The notes beneath the pieces were generated by a model. The model was not told the DNA's origin. It worked only from the letters and a program-made list of their open reading frames with translations, and made no database searches. A stretch of 23,139 bases of DNA from an uncultured Bacteroidales bacterium (lineage in GTDB: Bacteria > Bacteroidota > Bacteroidia > Bacteroidales > UBA932): assembly GCA_946184255.1 (NCBI GenBank), contig CAMHFA010000001.1:1-23139 (forward strand). The letters are read 5' to 3'. This document shows positions 1 through 8,672 of this stretch, piece after piece. How positions within the stretch are numbered: the stretch's first letter is position 1; every line of letters starts with the position of its first letter. The position numbers and the translations under genes were made by a program.

Positions 1-836
1 TTGATGGTGATCATGTTGTTGTGGACCCAGTAGCGGACTCCACGGGTACCTCTCCATGCAACGTTCTGTGCAATCTCGCATTCATGATGAGGGAACATCA
101 AGTCCATTCCACCTCCGTGGATGTCGAATTCCTCTCCAAGGTATTTCTCTCCCATCACCGAGCACTCCAGGTGCCAGCCGGGGAAGCCCTCGCTCCATGG
201 ACTCGGCCAGTGCATTATGTGCTCAGGTTCGGCCTTTTTCCAAAGGGCAAAATCGTAAGGGGCCTTCTTGTCACTCTGGCCATCCAGGGAACGGGTTCCT
301 TCCAGAGTGTCATCCAGATTTCGGCCAGAGAGGACCCCGTAATGATGCTTCTCGTTGTATTTCTGAACGTCGAAATACACCGATCCGTTGGAGATGTAGG
401 CATAGCCTGCATCGAGAATCTTCTTGATGGTCTCTATCTGTTCGATAATATGTCCTGACGCCCTGGGCTCGATCGAAGGAGGAGCGACGTTCAGGAGCCT
501 CATTGCTTCATGGTAACGGAAAGTGTAGCTCTGGACAACCTCCATGGGTTCCAGCTGTTCCAGCCTTGCTTTCTTGCTGATCTTGTCCTCACCTTCATCG
601 GCATCATGTTCGAGATGGCCTACGTCAGTAATATTGCGGACATAACGAACCTTGTAACCGAGATGTCTCAGGAGCTTGAACAGTACATCGTAAGTCACTC
701 CCGGCCTGGCGTGGCCCAGATGGGCATCACCGTACACTGTCGGGCCGCAAACATACATGCCCACATGCCCTTCGTTAACCGGTTTGAACAGTTCCTTGTT
801 CTTGGTCAGGGTGTTCGTCAGATATAGATTCCTCAT
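1..836 (-). CDS. cysS: Cysteinyl-tRNA synthetase, N-terminal 278 residues (partial)
   Basis: Charges tRNA-Cys with cysteine in the cytoplasm; class I aminoacyl-tRNA synthetase. The gene starts at the ATG complementary to 834-836 and runs off the left edge, so only about 278 residues are present (the full family is roughly 460-490 residues). Visible landmarks are the N-terminal Zn/active-site segment [10 protein letters not shown] (Cys30), the HIGH-type signature as HLGH at residues 39-42, then GWHLECSVM (Cys225) followed by [15 protein letters not shown], which supply the other expected zinc ligands and the cysteine-specific pocket. The KMSKS loop and the anticodon-binding domain lie outside the window. 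It is the last visible gene of a minus-strand run, 27 bp after the rubredoxin stop. Identity is secure from these motifs. Confidence 0.96.
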   Translation of the reverse strand, partial: MRNLYLTNTLTKNKELFKPVNEGHVGMYVCGPTVYGDAHLGHARPGVTYDVLFKLLRHLGYKVRYVRNITDVGHLEHDADEGEDKISKKARLEQLEPMEVVQSYTFRYHEAMRLLNVAPPSIEPRASGHIIEQIETIKKILDAGYAYISNGSVYFDVQKYNEKHHYGVLSGRNLDDTLEGTRSLDGQSDKKAPYDFALWKKAEPEHIMHWPSPWSEGFPGWHLECSVMGEKYLGEEFDIHGGGMDLMFPHHECEIAQNVAWRGTRGVRYWVHNNMITI

Positions 837-863
837 CTCAAATGATTCTGATTTACAAAACTC

Positions 864-1025
864 TTATTCCGCAGGGGAGAAGTCTTCTTTTCCGACTCCA
901 CAAAGAGGGCAGACCCAATCCTCGGGGAGGTCTTCAAAGGCTGTTCCGGGAGCGATTCCGTTGTCCGGATCGCCGACTGCAGGGTCATATTCGTACCCGC
1001 AGACATCGCATGTGTACTTTTTCAT
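864..1025 (-). CDS. Rubredoxin, 53 aa
   Basis: Small cytoplasmic one-electron carrier with a Fe(SCys)4 centre. The 53-residue translation begins [15 protein letters not shown] and has the two rubredoxin CxxC knuckles, Cys6/Cys9 and Cys39/Cys42 ([10 protein letters not shown]), with the usual central [11 protein letters not shown] and FEDLPEDW segments. Length and motifs match classical anaerobe rubredoxins (52-54 residues). It starts 6 bp after the purL stop and ends 27 bp before cysS, so it is probably co-transcribed with them. Its electron partner cannot be told from the window; in anaerobes rubredoxins commonly serve oxygen or peroxide-reducing enzymes (rubrerythrin, superoxide reductase). 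The presence of the gene suggests an anaerobic or microaerobic lifestyle. Confidence 0.96.
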   Translation of the reverse strand: MKKYTCDVCGYEYDPAVGDPDNGIAPGTAFEDLPEDWVCPLCGVGKEDFSPAE

Positions 1026-1031
1026 CGCTTC

Positions 1032-4000
1032 TTATTTCTTAAAGTATTTGACTGCATTTTCAAACAATGGTTGCTCGAGGTCAGCCTCTATGTTCCTGAA
1101 CAGACCCTGCTCGTAACGCTCGCTGTGGCCCATCTTTCCAAGGATCTGACCGTTACGGCTGATGATACCTTCTATGGCGTAACTTGAGCCGTTGGGATTG
1201 TAGGGCGACTCCATGGTGGGCTCATCCGAAATCGGATCCACGTACTGGAATGCCACCTGCCCATTTGCAAAGAGTTCCCGGGCAAGTTCCTCGCTGACAA
1301 CGAATTTGCCTTCACCATGGCTGACTGGAATTGTGTATTCGTCTCCGATCGCCATTCCGCGCAACCAGGGAGAGTTGGTGGTTGAAACCCTGGTGGTGAC
1401 CATCTGGGATATATGCCTGTTGATGTCGTTGCGGAACAAGGTGGGGGAGTCCTTGGTGACTTTGCCCAGTTCTCCATAAGGCAGGAGGCCAGACTTGACC
1501 AGGGCCTGGAAACCGTTGCAGATTCCAAGGATCAGTCCTCCACGGGCGATCAGGCCTTCAATCGATGAGGCTATCTTTGCATTGTTGAGCACGTTGGCAA
1601 TAAACTTTCCGCTTCCGTCAGGCTCGTCGCCGGCAGAGAAGCCTCCAGCCAGCATGAGTATCTGGCACTCATCGATATTCCTGGCCATCTCATCGATTGA
1701 TTCGAAGACATCCTTGTCGGTCAGGTTGCGGAACACGCTGGTGCGTACCTCTGCTCCGGCTTTGCGGAATGCCTTGGCCGAATCATAGTCGCAGTTGGTT
1801 CCGGGGAACACGGGAATATATGCAATGACCTTTTCAACCGCAGGTCCCTTGTACTCGAGGTCCGCTTTCTTTGCCTTGTAAGGCTTGACACCTTCCATTC
1901 CGCGGGGCAGGAGCCTCCTGGAAGAAGGTTCGCTGACTGCAGGATAGACCTTTTCGAAGAGGGAACCATTGAAATCCATGAGTTCGAAAATGGAGATGGA
2001 AGTGCCGTTGACCCTGACATTCCCATCCTCTCCTGAAGTTACATCTCCAAGGAGAATTGCATTGTCGAAATCAACTTCACCATCAGTCTCGATAACAATC
2101 GATCCGTAAGACAGGTTGAATAGATCCTCTTCGTCAAGTTTGACATCGAAACCGAATGCGTTTCCGAAGCTCATCTTGCAAAGGGCCTCCGCCACTCCGC
2201 CGAATCCAACCGCCCATGCGGCCACGATCGTCCCGTCATCGATCTTTTTCCGAATATTGTCCCAGTTCTTCTTGAGCTGTTCCACATTCGGCATCCTGTT
2301 CTCGAGGGGAGTGTGCCTGACAAGGTACAGCCGGTCACCTTCCCACTTGAATTCAGGGGATATTACCTTGTCTGCCTTTACAGGGGTGATACCGAAAGCG
2401 ATCAGGGTCGGAGGGACATGGATAGGGCCATGCTCCGTTTCGAACGATCCGCTCATGGAATCCTTACCGCCGATGGAAGGAAGACCGAAGGCTTCCTGCA
2501 TCTTCAGTGCTCCTAGGAGAGCAGCGGCTGGCTTGCCCCAGGTGTGATGGTCGGAAGTCATCCTTTCAAAATATTCCTGGCAGGAGAATCTCATGGTCCG
2601 CCAGTCTCCGCCGGCTGCGACAACCTTGCTGCAAGCCTCTATGAATGAATATGCAGCACCGTGGTAGGGGCTCCATTCGCAGAGGTCCGGATTGAAGCCG
2701 AAAGCCATCATGCTGGCGGTGTTCGTGAAACTATCGACCGGCAGCTTCTGGACAGAGACCTGTGTTTCGGTGGTCTGGAGCTCGCCTCCGAAAGGCATGA
2801 GCACCGTCGAGCGGCCGATGGTGGAATCGAACATCTCGATAAGGCCCTTCTGGCTGGTGACATTGGGATCCTGGAGGTTTGCAAACATCTTCTCCTTAAG
2901 GTTCTTCCCGGGAATGTCACGGTAGAAGGGATCGGTTCCGTCCACTGCACCTATTATGGCCTTTGAATAATGCTTCGCTCCTGCACTGTCGATGAAATCT
3001 CTCCTGAGGTCAACGACAAGCTTCCCACCGTTGTACATCCTCATCCTCTCGGTGTCGGTCACTTCAGCCACATGGGTCACCTCTATGTTTTCAGAATGGC
3101 AGTATTCTTTGAACTTCTCTTCATCCTTAGCCTCGATCACCACTCCCATCCTTTCCTGGGACTCGCTGATCGCCAGTTCGGTGGAGTTCATTCCGCTGTA
3201 TTTTACGGGTACCCTGTCCAGATAGATGTCAAGTCCTGCGGTAAGCTCTCCGATGGCAACACTCACTCCGCCCGCTCCGAAATCGTTCGATTTCTTTATG
3301 AGACGGGTCACTTCTGGCCTGCGGAATAGTCTTTCAAGCTTCCTCTCCTCCGGCGGATTTCCTTTCTGGACTTCGCTTCCGCAGGTCTCGAGGGATTCTT
3401 CCGTGTGTTCTTTCGACGAACCTGTTGCTCCTCCGATTCCATCCCGTCCGGTACGCCCTCCGAGCATAAGTACCACATCCCCAGGCTTCGGGCTTTCCCT
3501 TCTTACGTTAGAGGCCTTCACGGCACCTACGACAGCACCCACCTCCATCCTCTTGGCGGTGTACCCGTCATGGAATATCTCCCTGACATGGGTGGTGGCG
3601 AGGCCGATCTGGTTGCCGTAACTTGAATATCCTGCCGCGGCTTTCCTGGTGATCACCTTCTGTGGAAGTTTACCGGGAATGGTCTCGGAGACTTTCTTGT
3701 AGATGTCACCAGCTCCGGTGACACGCATGGCCTGATAGACATAGGAGCGGCCGGACAGTGGATCCCTGATGGCTCCGCCAAGGCAGGTCGCAGCACCACC
3801 GAACGGCTCGATCTCCGTGGGATGATTATGAGTCTCGTTTTTGAACATGAGAAGCCAACGATCAACGGTCCCCTCTACATCCACATCAATGAATATGCTG
3901 CAGGCATTGTTCTCCTCGCTGACCTCCATGTCGTCCAACTTCCCGGCCTTCCTGAGATACCTTGCACCGATGGTGGCCATGTCCATGAGGTTGAGTCCCT

Positions 4001-4784
4001 TGTTTTCTCGCCCTAGATCCTTCCGCATCTTAAGGTACAGATTCATCGTGCCCTCGATGTCTTCCTTTATGAAGGAATCCTCAATCGAAATGTCCTCGAG
4101 TTCCGTGGTGAAGGTGGTGTGCCGGCAGTGGTCGCTCCAGTAAGTGTCCAGGATCCTGAGTTCCGTTTCGTTGGGGTCACGTCCCTCTGCGGTGAAATAC
4201 CTCACCACTTCTGCAAGGTCATCCTCGTTCATAGCGAGCCCCATCTTCTTGCAGAAATCCTTCAAGGCTCCACCCTCCATTTCCCTGAATCCTTCCAGTA
4301 CAGGTACCGGTTTCACTGCGGCATGTTCTGTGTCCGAAAGTTTCCCAAGGTCCTTTTCCCTTGATTCAACGGGATTTATGACGTAGTGGCGGATCTTGTC
4401 CAGAACATCTTCACTTGCATCATTGTCGATTATGAGCAGCTTTGAACTCTTGATGCTGATTTCGGCCTTCGGATCGATGAGGTGGACACAGTCAACGGCC
4501 GATGCCGCCCTCTGGTCAAACTGACCCGGGAGGTATTCGACAGCGATGTACTTTGCCCCCTCCAAACCGATTTCGTCGGTCACCTTGTCAGTCACTATCT
4601 CACCGAACACGCTGTAGCGGCTCTTTTCCAGAAGTTCCGGGGTAAAGCCGAACAGGTCGTAGGCGTTGACCAGACGAAGGGTCTTGAGATTGAGCTGAAG
4701 GTTCTCATTGAGTTCCTGAAGAAGGCTGTTTGCTTCTACCTGGAACTCAGGGTACTTTTCAACAAAGATGCGGTAGTTCTTCAT
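1032..4784 (-). CDS. purL: Phosphoribosylformylglycinamidine synthase, single-chain PurL (1250 aa)
   Basis: Catalyses the fourth step of de novo purine synthesis: FGAR + ATP + glutamine to FGAM. This is the long form that joins the synthetase and glutaminase in one chain, as opposed to the PurS/PurQ/PurL complex. Seen in order: N-terminal PurS-like region (about 1-150), the PurL linker with DTYWSDHCRHTTF (213-225), the ATP/substrate segment ETHNHPTEIEPFGG (317-330), a second AIR-synthase-like half with GGKDSMSG, and a class I glutamine amidotransferase domain from about 988. That domain has PGTNCD, the nucleophile Cys1089 in GICNGFQ, and His1220/Glu1222 in GHSER. All catalytic landmarks are intact. 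It starts 21 bp after the upstream small exported protein gene and is followed after 6 bp by rubredoxin. Confidence 0.98.
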   Translation of the reverse strand: MKNYRIFVEKYPEFQVEANSLLQELNENLQLNLKTLRLVNAYDLFGFTPELLEKSRYSVFGEIVTDKVTDEIGLEGAKYIAVEYLPGQFDQRAASAVDCVHLIDPKAEISIKSSKLLIIDNDASEDVLDKIRHYVINPVESREKDLGKLSDTEHAAVKPVPVLEGFREMEGGALKDFCKKMGLAMNEDDLAEVVRYFTAEGRDPNETELRILDTYWSDHCRHTTFTTELEDISIEDSFIKEDIEGTMNLYLKMRKDLGRENKGLNLMDMATIGARYLRKAGKLDDMEVSEENNACSIFIDVDVEGTVDRWLLMFKNETHNHPTEIEPFGGAATCLGGAIRDPLSGRSYVYQAMRVTGAGDIYKKVSETIPGKLPQKVITRKAAAGYSSYGNQIGLATTHVREIFHDGYTAKRMEVGAVVGAVKASNVRRESPKPGDVVLMLGGRTGRDGIGGATGSSKEHTEESLETCGSEVQKGNPPEERKLERLFRRPEVTRLIKKSNDFGAGGVSVAIGELTAGLDIYLDRVPVKYSGMNSTELAISESQERMGVVIEAKDEEKFKEYCHSENIEVTHVAEVTDTERMRMYNGGKLVVDLRRDFIDSAGAKHYSKAIIGAVDGTDPFYRDIPGKNLKEKMFANLQDPNVTSQKGLIEMFDSTIGRSTVLMPFGGELQTTETQVSVQKLPVDSFTNTASMMAFGFNPDLCEWSPYHGAAYSFIEACSKVVAAGGDWRTMRFSCQEYFERMTSDHHTWGKPAAALLGALKMQEAFGLPSIGGKDSMSGSFETEHGPIHVPPTLIAFGITPVKADKVISPEFKWEGDRLYLVRHTPLENRMPNVEQLKKNWDNIRKKIDDGTIVAAWAVGFGGVAEALCKMSFGNAFGFDVKLDEEDLFNLSYGSIVIETDGEVDFDNAILLGDVTSGEDGNVRVNGTSISIFELMDFNGSLFEKVYPAVSEPSSRRLLPRGMEGVKPYKAKKADLEYKGPAVEKVIAYIPVFPGTNCDYDSAKAFRKAGAEVRTSVFRNLTDKDVFESIDEMARNIDECQILMLAGGFSAGDEPDGSGKFIANVLNNAKIASSIEGLIARGGLILGICNGFQALVKSGLLPYGELGKVTKDSPTLFRNDINRHISQMVTTRVSTTNSPWLRGMAIGDEYTIPVSHGEGKFVVSEELARELFANGQVAFQYVDPISDEPTMESPYNPNGSSYAIEGIISRNGQILGKMGHSERYEQGLFRNIEADLEQPLFENAVKYFKK

Positions 4785-4805
4785 TTCTTGTTATGGATGA
4801 TTGTT

Positions 4806-5333
4806 CTAGAAGTCCAATGTCAGTCCGAAGCCACCGGACCTTGTGGGCCCGAGGTTTAAGGAATATTCCCTCCTGACAGAGGGATCGGAATTATAGGTCT
4901 TCGCCAGGTTTCCGAGCTTTACCCAGCCGCCGAAATCCATTGCCCCTCCGATTAGGGCTAAAGCTCCTCCTACTATAAAAGAAGGATCTTTGATGAGATT
5001 GCCTGCCTGGTCGTAAATCAGATTGAAGACAAGGTCGCTGGCAACATACGAAAGGCCGAGCGACCACAGGTATCGTCCCCAGGTCTGAAGACTCTGGGCG
5101 CCATAGTATTTCTTCCAGAAAGAGTTGGACACATCGGCGGAAGACAGGAACCTGTTGCTTTCGTTGAACATCAGTCTTCCATGGAACCGCTCAAGCGTTC
5201 CATCGTTTTCCGGGGAGACAGTGGCGATCTTCGGAGAGTACAGGTCCTGATAATCCACGGAACCCTTGTTCTGGGCAAGGGTTCCGGTTAAAGAAACTGA
5301 CAGGAGCGCAATGCAGAGCAGCAGTCTGTTCAT
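4806..5333 (-). CDS. Exported protein of unknown function, 175 aa
   Basis: I do not recognise this family. The first 20 residues form a clear Sec signal peptide (MNRLLLCIALLSVSLTGTLAQ, probable cleavage after the Ala before Gln). The mature part contains an aromatic stretch (FWKKYYGAQSLQTWGRYLW, about residues 72-90), then a glycine/alanine-rich hydrophobic segment around 120-138 (IVGGALALIGGAMDFGGW), and ends in TLDF. A terminal aromatic residue and amphipathic C-terminus would fit an outer-membrane-associated or small barrel protein, but this is inference. No lipobox Cys follows the signal peptide. It lies 9 bp downstream of another small exported protein and 21 bp upstream of purL, so co-transcription is likely, while a functional link to purine synthesis is not evident. 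Confidence 0.8.
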   Translation of the reverse strand: MNRLLLCIALLSVSLTGTLAQNKGSVDYQDLYSPKIATVSPENDGTLERFHGRLMFNESNRFLSSADVSNSFWKKYYGAQSLQTWGRYLWSLGLSYVASDLVFNLIYDQAGNLIKDPSFIVGGALALIGGAMDFGGWVKLGNLAKTYNSDPSVRREYSLNLGPTRSGGFGLTLDF

Positions 5334-5342
5334 GTCCCCGGA

Positions 5343-5915
5343 TTAGAAATTGGGAACTTCAAAGACCTGAGGCAGGATGGTTGCTCCTTCATTGAATTCT
5401 TTTGCCGTAGCCAATATCTTCATTCCTGCTATGTCGCTCTCCTGCTTGAGTCCGAGTCCCTTATAAACCCAGACCTTGATCTGTGCCTTCATCCCCTGGG
5501 CTTCATTTTCCATGGTGTAAACCGTGCAGTCTTTATCCAGGAATTTCTCTTTTCCGACTTCCTTGATCTTGTATTTCTTTATAGCATCTTCGGAAAGGTC
5601 GTTGAAGTTGGGCTGCTCAGTGTTGACTTCCTGGACAGACTTGAGGGCATAATTGACGGACCACATCTTGCCTTCTTTGGTGATAACTGCGGATTCGACA
5701 TCACCCATTCCAGGGACACTCATCTTGGTCTTCTGGCATTCAAGGGCTCCGTAGTTGTCAATGTAGGTGGTGGATTCTACGTTCTGTCCCATTACGGAAG
5801 TGTTGTACTTTACCGTAGCTGACTTGAATCCATATCTCTTGCTGCCTTCTTCCTGGGCGAAGAGGCTGACTGTTGCAAGAAGCAGCAGGCTCGCGAAAAT
5901 AAGTTTGGTTTTCAT
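5343..5915 (-). CDS. Exported protein of unknown function, possibly LolA-like/DUF4412-type fold, 190 aa
   Basis: The signal peptide MKTKLIFASLLLLATVSLFAQ with cleavage before Gln-Glu-Glu directs this protein to the periplasm. The mature 170 residues alternate polar and hydrophobic strands (for example SATVKYNTSVMGQNVESTTYIDNYGALECQ, shown by residues about 32-61) and carry repeated methionine/glycine turns (SVMGQ, PGMGDVES, QGMKAQIKVW). This resembles small beta-rich periplasmic proteins such as the DUF4412/LolA-like group, in which a half-barrel binds a hydrophobic ligand. That assignment is a guess from pattern only. Two cysteines, in ECQK and KDCTVY, could form a disulfide. The gene is 15 bp downstream of nagB and 9 bp upstream of the next small exported protein, forming a pair between nagB and purL. 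Confidence 0.78.
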   Translation of the reverse strand: MKTKLIFASLLLLATVSLFAQEEGSKRYGFKSATVKYNTSVMGQNVESTTYIDNYGALECQKTKMSVPGMGDVESAVITKEGKMWSVNYALKSVQEVNTEQPNFNDLSEDAIKKYKIKEVGKEKFLDKDCTVYTMENEAQGMKAQIKVWVYKGLGLKQESDIAGMKILATAKEFNEGATILPQVFEVPNF

Positions 5916-5930
5916 GACGGGATTAATTTG

Positions 5931-6725
5931 TTATTCGTTTTCTGTTTTTTCAACTGCTTTGAAATATCGGTAGGAATTGACTTTCAGTTCTCCAGCGGCA
6001 GGTTCGTCAAGGACAACGATCCCATTTTCATGGAGCTGAAGGGCGGAGAGGGTCACGTAGTGTGATACAGGTCCTTCCACTGCCTGGGCGACAACCCTTG
6101 CCTTCTTGCTTCCGAATGCAAGGATCAGGACTTCGTTTGCACTGCAGACTGTTTCCACACCCACTGTCATGGCTCTCTTCGGAACCTGGCTGGTGTCTCC
6201 TCCGAAGAAGCGGGAATTGACTTCGATGGTGTCCTGTGTAAGGGTGACCACCCTTGTCCTGGAATTGAGGGATGAGAAGGGTTCGTTGAAGGCAAGGTGG
6301 CCGTCTTCGCCGACTCCTCCGAGGAAGAGGTCGATTCCGCCGGCATCGAGGATAGCCATCTCATAGTCTTCGCACTCTTTGTCAAGGTCAGGGGCGTTTC
6401 CGTTGAGGATGTGGATGTTGCCGGCAGGGATGTCGATCTTGTCGAACAGGTTCCTGTACATGAAGCTGTGATAGCTTTCAGGATGCTTCTCAGGAATCCC
6501 GACATATTCATCCATATTGAAGGTTATCACATTCTTGAACGAAACTTCTCCCGCCTCGCACATCTTGGCCAGCTCAGCATAGGTGTCCATAGGGGTGGAT
6601 CCGGTCGGAAGTCCCAGGACGAAAGGGGCATCGGTGACTTCTGCCTTGGCCTTGATTGCATTTGCGATATAATGGGCCGCCCAGATGGAGGCCTCCTTCT
6701 TCGAATCTCTGATAATAACTCTCAT
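5931..6725 (-). CDS. nagB: Glucosamine-6-phosphate deaminase (264 aa)
   Basis: Converts glucosamine-6-phosphate to fructose-6-phosphate and ammonia, the last step of N-acetylglucosamine catabolism, in the cytoplasm. Alignment by eye to the E. coli enzyme puts every catalytic residue at the same number: Asp72 in FNMDEYVG, Asp141 and His143 in GGVGEDGHLAFNEP, and Glu148. The phosphate-binding LPTGSTPM loop (39-46) and SRTR are also present. Length (264) matches the short classical NagB. It follows the NagB/PIG-L fusion gene after 9 bp, giving two NagB-type genes in tandem of which only this one has the full active site. No nagA (N-acetylglucosamine-6-phosphate deacetylase) is visible nearby. 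Confidence 0.97.
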   Translation of the reverse strand: MRVIIRDSKKEASIWAAHYIANAIKAKAEVTDAPFVLGLPTGSTPMDTYAELAKMCEAGEVSFKNVITFNMDEYVGIPEKHPESYHSFMYRNLFDKIDIPAGNIHILNGNAPDLDKECEDYEMAILDAGGIDLFLGGVGEDGHLAFNEPFSSLNSRTRVVTLTQDTIEVNSRFFGGDTSQVPKRAMTVGVETVCSANEVLILAFGSKKARVVAQAVEGPVSHYVTLSALQLHENGIVVLDEPAAGELKVNSYRYFKAVEKTENE

Positions 6726-6734
6726 GATCTCCGT

Positions 6735-8669
6735 TTATTTTAGTCTTAAAAATACTTCGATGGCCTGATATTCAGCCATTCCTAGGTTGTCGTACAATTT
6801 GGCGGTGTTCTGTGTCCTCTCTTCGGCCCTCTGCCAGAACTCCCTAGGATCGTCACCGGGGAAAGGAACGATGTCTTTCTGGGAGAGATGACGGAATATG
6901 GCATGACGTTTCTCAATCAACTCGTCAGGACTTAGCGGTACCGCCATGTCAACCCTCCAGAGCTCCCACTCCATCCATGCACCCCTGTAGAGCCAGATGG
7001 TAGTGTTTTCAAGCCAGTCGTTACCTTCTTCTTTCAATTGCTCGATGGCCTCAAGGGCTGCTTCAGTACAAACCCTGTGTGTCCCGTGAGGATCTGCGAG
7101 GTCGCCTGCCATGTAGATCTGGTCAGGTCTCAGACTGTAGATCAGGTCCTTTATGATATTGAGGTCAGTCTGCGTGGCGGGAAGTTTGGTTACTCCTCCT
7201 GATTCGTAGAAAGGCAGGTTGAGGAAGTGGACATTCGTTTCTGCATCCAGTCCGAAACTCCTGACTGCCCCGCGAGCCTCACTCCTGCGGATTGCAGCCT
7301 TGAGGGCAAGCAGTTCCTTGGGCTCGGGTTCACCTGGCTTCTTGGTGTTGATGATGTATTTCACTTCGTCAAACCTTTCGCCGAATCCGAGTTGGCTAGC
7401 TGCATCCATATGCTGGAGGACCACATCGTCGTGGACGGCGAGGTCTCCTGAAGTCTCATAGGCCACATGGACGTCATGCCCCTGGTGGACAAGGCGGATG
7501 AATGTGCCACCCATCGAGATGACATCATCGTCGGGATGGGGAGAGAAGATCAGTACCTTCTTGGGGAACGGGGTGGACTTTACGGGCCTTGTAGTGTCGT
7601 CTGAATTGGGTTTTCCTCCGGGCCAGCCTGTTATGGTGTGCTGGAACTCATTGAAAACGTCTATGTTGACTTTGTCATAAGGTCCGTAAAGGTCAAGGAG
7701 CTCTCCAAGGGAATTCTCCAGGTAGTCCTTCTGGGTCAACTTCAGGATTGGCTTTCCAACCGTTTCGCAAAGCCATGCCACTGCCTTCCTTACAAGTTTC
7801 GGTGTCCACTGGCATGGACCCACGAGCCAGGGAGCAACCTTCCTGGTCAGCATTGAGGCGGACATCTCATCTGTATAGAACGAGATGTTGTCATGCTTTT
7901 GGAGGAAAGATGCCGGGCATGAAGGATCTATTTCTTTTTCGACTATCCTGCTTACTATCCCTGCCTTGTCCTCACCCCAGGCCATGAGGATTATCCTCTT
8001 GGCGCTCATCATGGTACCGATGCCCACTGTGATAGCGGACTTGGGAGTCACTGAGATGTCGCCATTGAAATTCCTGGCCTGGATCTTCCTTGACTGGTAG
8101 GAAAGGGGGACGGTACGGGTGGAACTCTTCTCCGATGCACCTGCATCGTTGAATCCGACCTGTCCGCCTTCTCCGACACCGATTACCAGAAGGTCTAATC
8201 CACGGGCAATCTTGTCGAACTCTATACAGTAGTCGGACACCTTTTCCTGGGGGACTGTGCCGTCAGGAATGTGGATGTTCTCAGGACGGATGTCAACAAG
8301 GTCGAGGAATTCCCTGTGAAGCCTGTTGTTGCGGCTTTGTGCCGAATCCTTGCTGCAGGGATAATATTCATCGATGGAGAACACTTCCACGTTGGAAAAA
8401 GAGACTGCTCCTTCCTGGTACTTTGAAGCCAGCCACCTGTAAAGTGTCTCTGGGGTCACACCGGTAGTGAGTCCAAGCTTGAATGGCTTGGAATGAGAAG
8501 TCTTTTCATGGTCACGGATGGCCTTAATGACGATTTCCCCTACTTTTTCGCTGCCGGTTAAAGCGTCATCGAAAATTTCGGTGGTGATCCTTTCGTGGGA
8601 ATGGAGGATGCCTCTCGGGAGTTTTTCCTCGATCAGGCCGCCGTCCTTTGGTAAAGAGAAATGCCTCAT
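6735..8669 (-). CDS. NagB-like domain fused to PIG-L (LmbE-type) zinc deacetylase, 644 aa
   Basis: Two-domain cytoplasmic protein. Residues about 25-290 align with glucosamine-6-phosphate deaminase; residues about 370-640 are a PIG-L/LmbE N-acetylglucosamine deacetylase-like domain. The PIG-L zinc site looks complete: SPHPDDD (His378, Asp380/381) and DPHGTH (His528/His531). In the NagB part Asp100 of FSIDEYY matches the catalytic Asp72, but the Asp141/His143/Glu148 set is replaced by Gly168, Gln170 and Asp175 (GVGEGGQVGFND), so deaminase activity is doubtful. Proteins of this architecture are common in Bacteroidetes and are usually annotated as glucosamine-6-phosphate deaminase. An alternative is a deacetylase with a sugar-phosphate sensing domain. 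It lies 3 bp after the metallopeptidase stop and 9 bp before a fully active nagB. Confidence 0.9.
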   Translation of the reverse strand: MRHFSLPKDGGLIEEKLPRGILHSHERITTEIFDDALTGSEKVGEIVIKAIRDHEKTSHSKPFKLGLTTGVTPETLYRWLASKYQEGAVSFSNVEVFSIDEYYPCSKDSAQSRNNRLHREFLDLVDIRPENIHIPDGTVPQEKVSDYCIEFDKIARGLDLLVIGVGEGGQVGFNDAGASEKSSTRTVPLSYQSRKIQARNFNGDISVTPKSAITVGIGTMMSAKRIILMAWGEDKAGIVSRIVEKEIDPSCPASFLQKHDNISFYTDEMSASMLTRKVAPWLVGPCQWTPKLVRKAVAWLCETVGKPILKLTQKDYLENSLGELLDLYGPYDKVNIDVFNEFQHTITGWPGGKPNSDDTTRPVKSTPFPKKVLIFSPHPDDDVISMGGTFIRLVHQGHDVHVAYETSGDLAVHDDVVLQHMDAASQLGFGERFDEVKYIINTKKPGEPEPKELLALKAAIRRSEARGAVRSFGLDAETNVHFLNLPFYESGGVTKLPATQTDLNIIKDLIYSLRPDQIYMAGDLADPHGTHRVCTEAALEAIEQLKEEGNDWLENTTIWLYRGAWMEWELWRVDMAVPLSPDELIEKRHAIFRHLSQKDIVPFPGDDPREFWQRAEERTQNTAKLYDNLGMAEYQAIEVFLRLK

Positions 8670-8672
8670 TTC

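Noticed and set aside
21..458. 145-aa plus-strand open frame at the left edge
   Set aside because: Antisense to cysS, whose zinc-binding and HIGH-type motifs are clear on the other strand.
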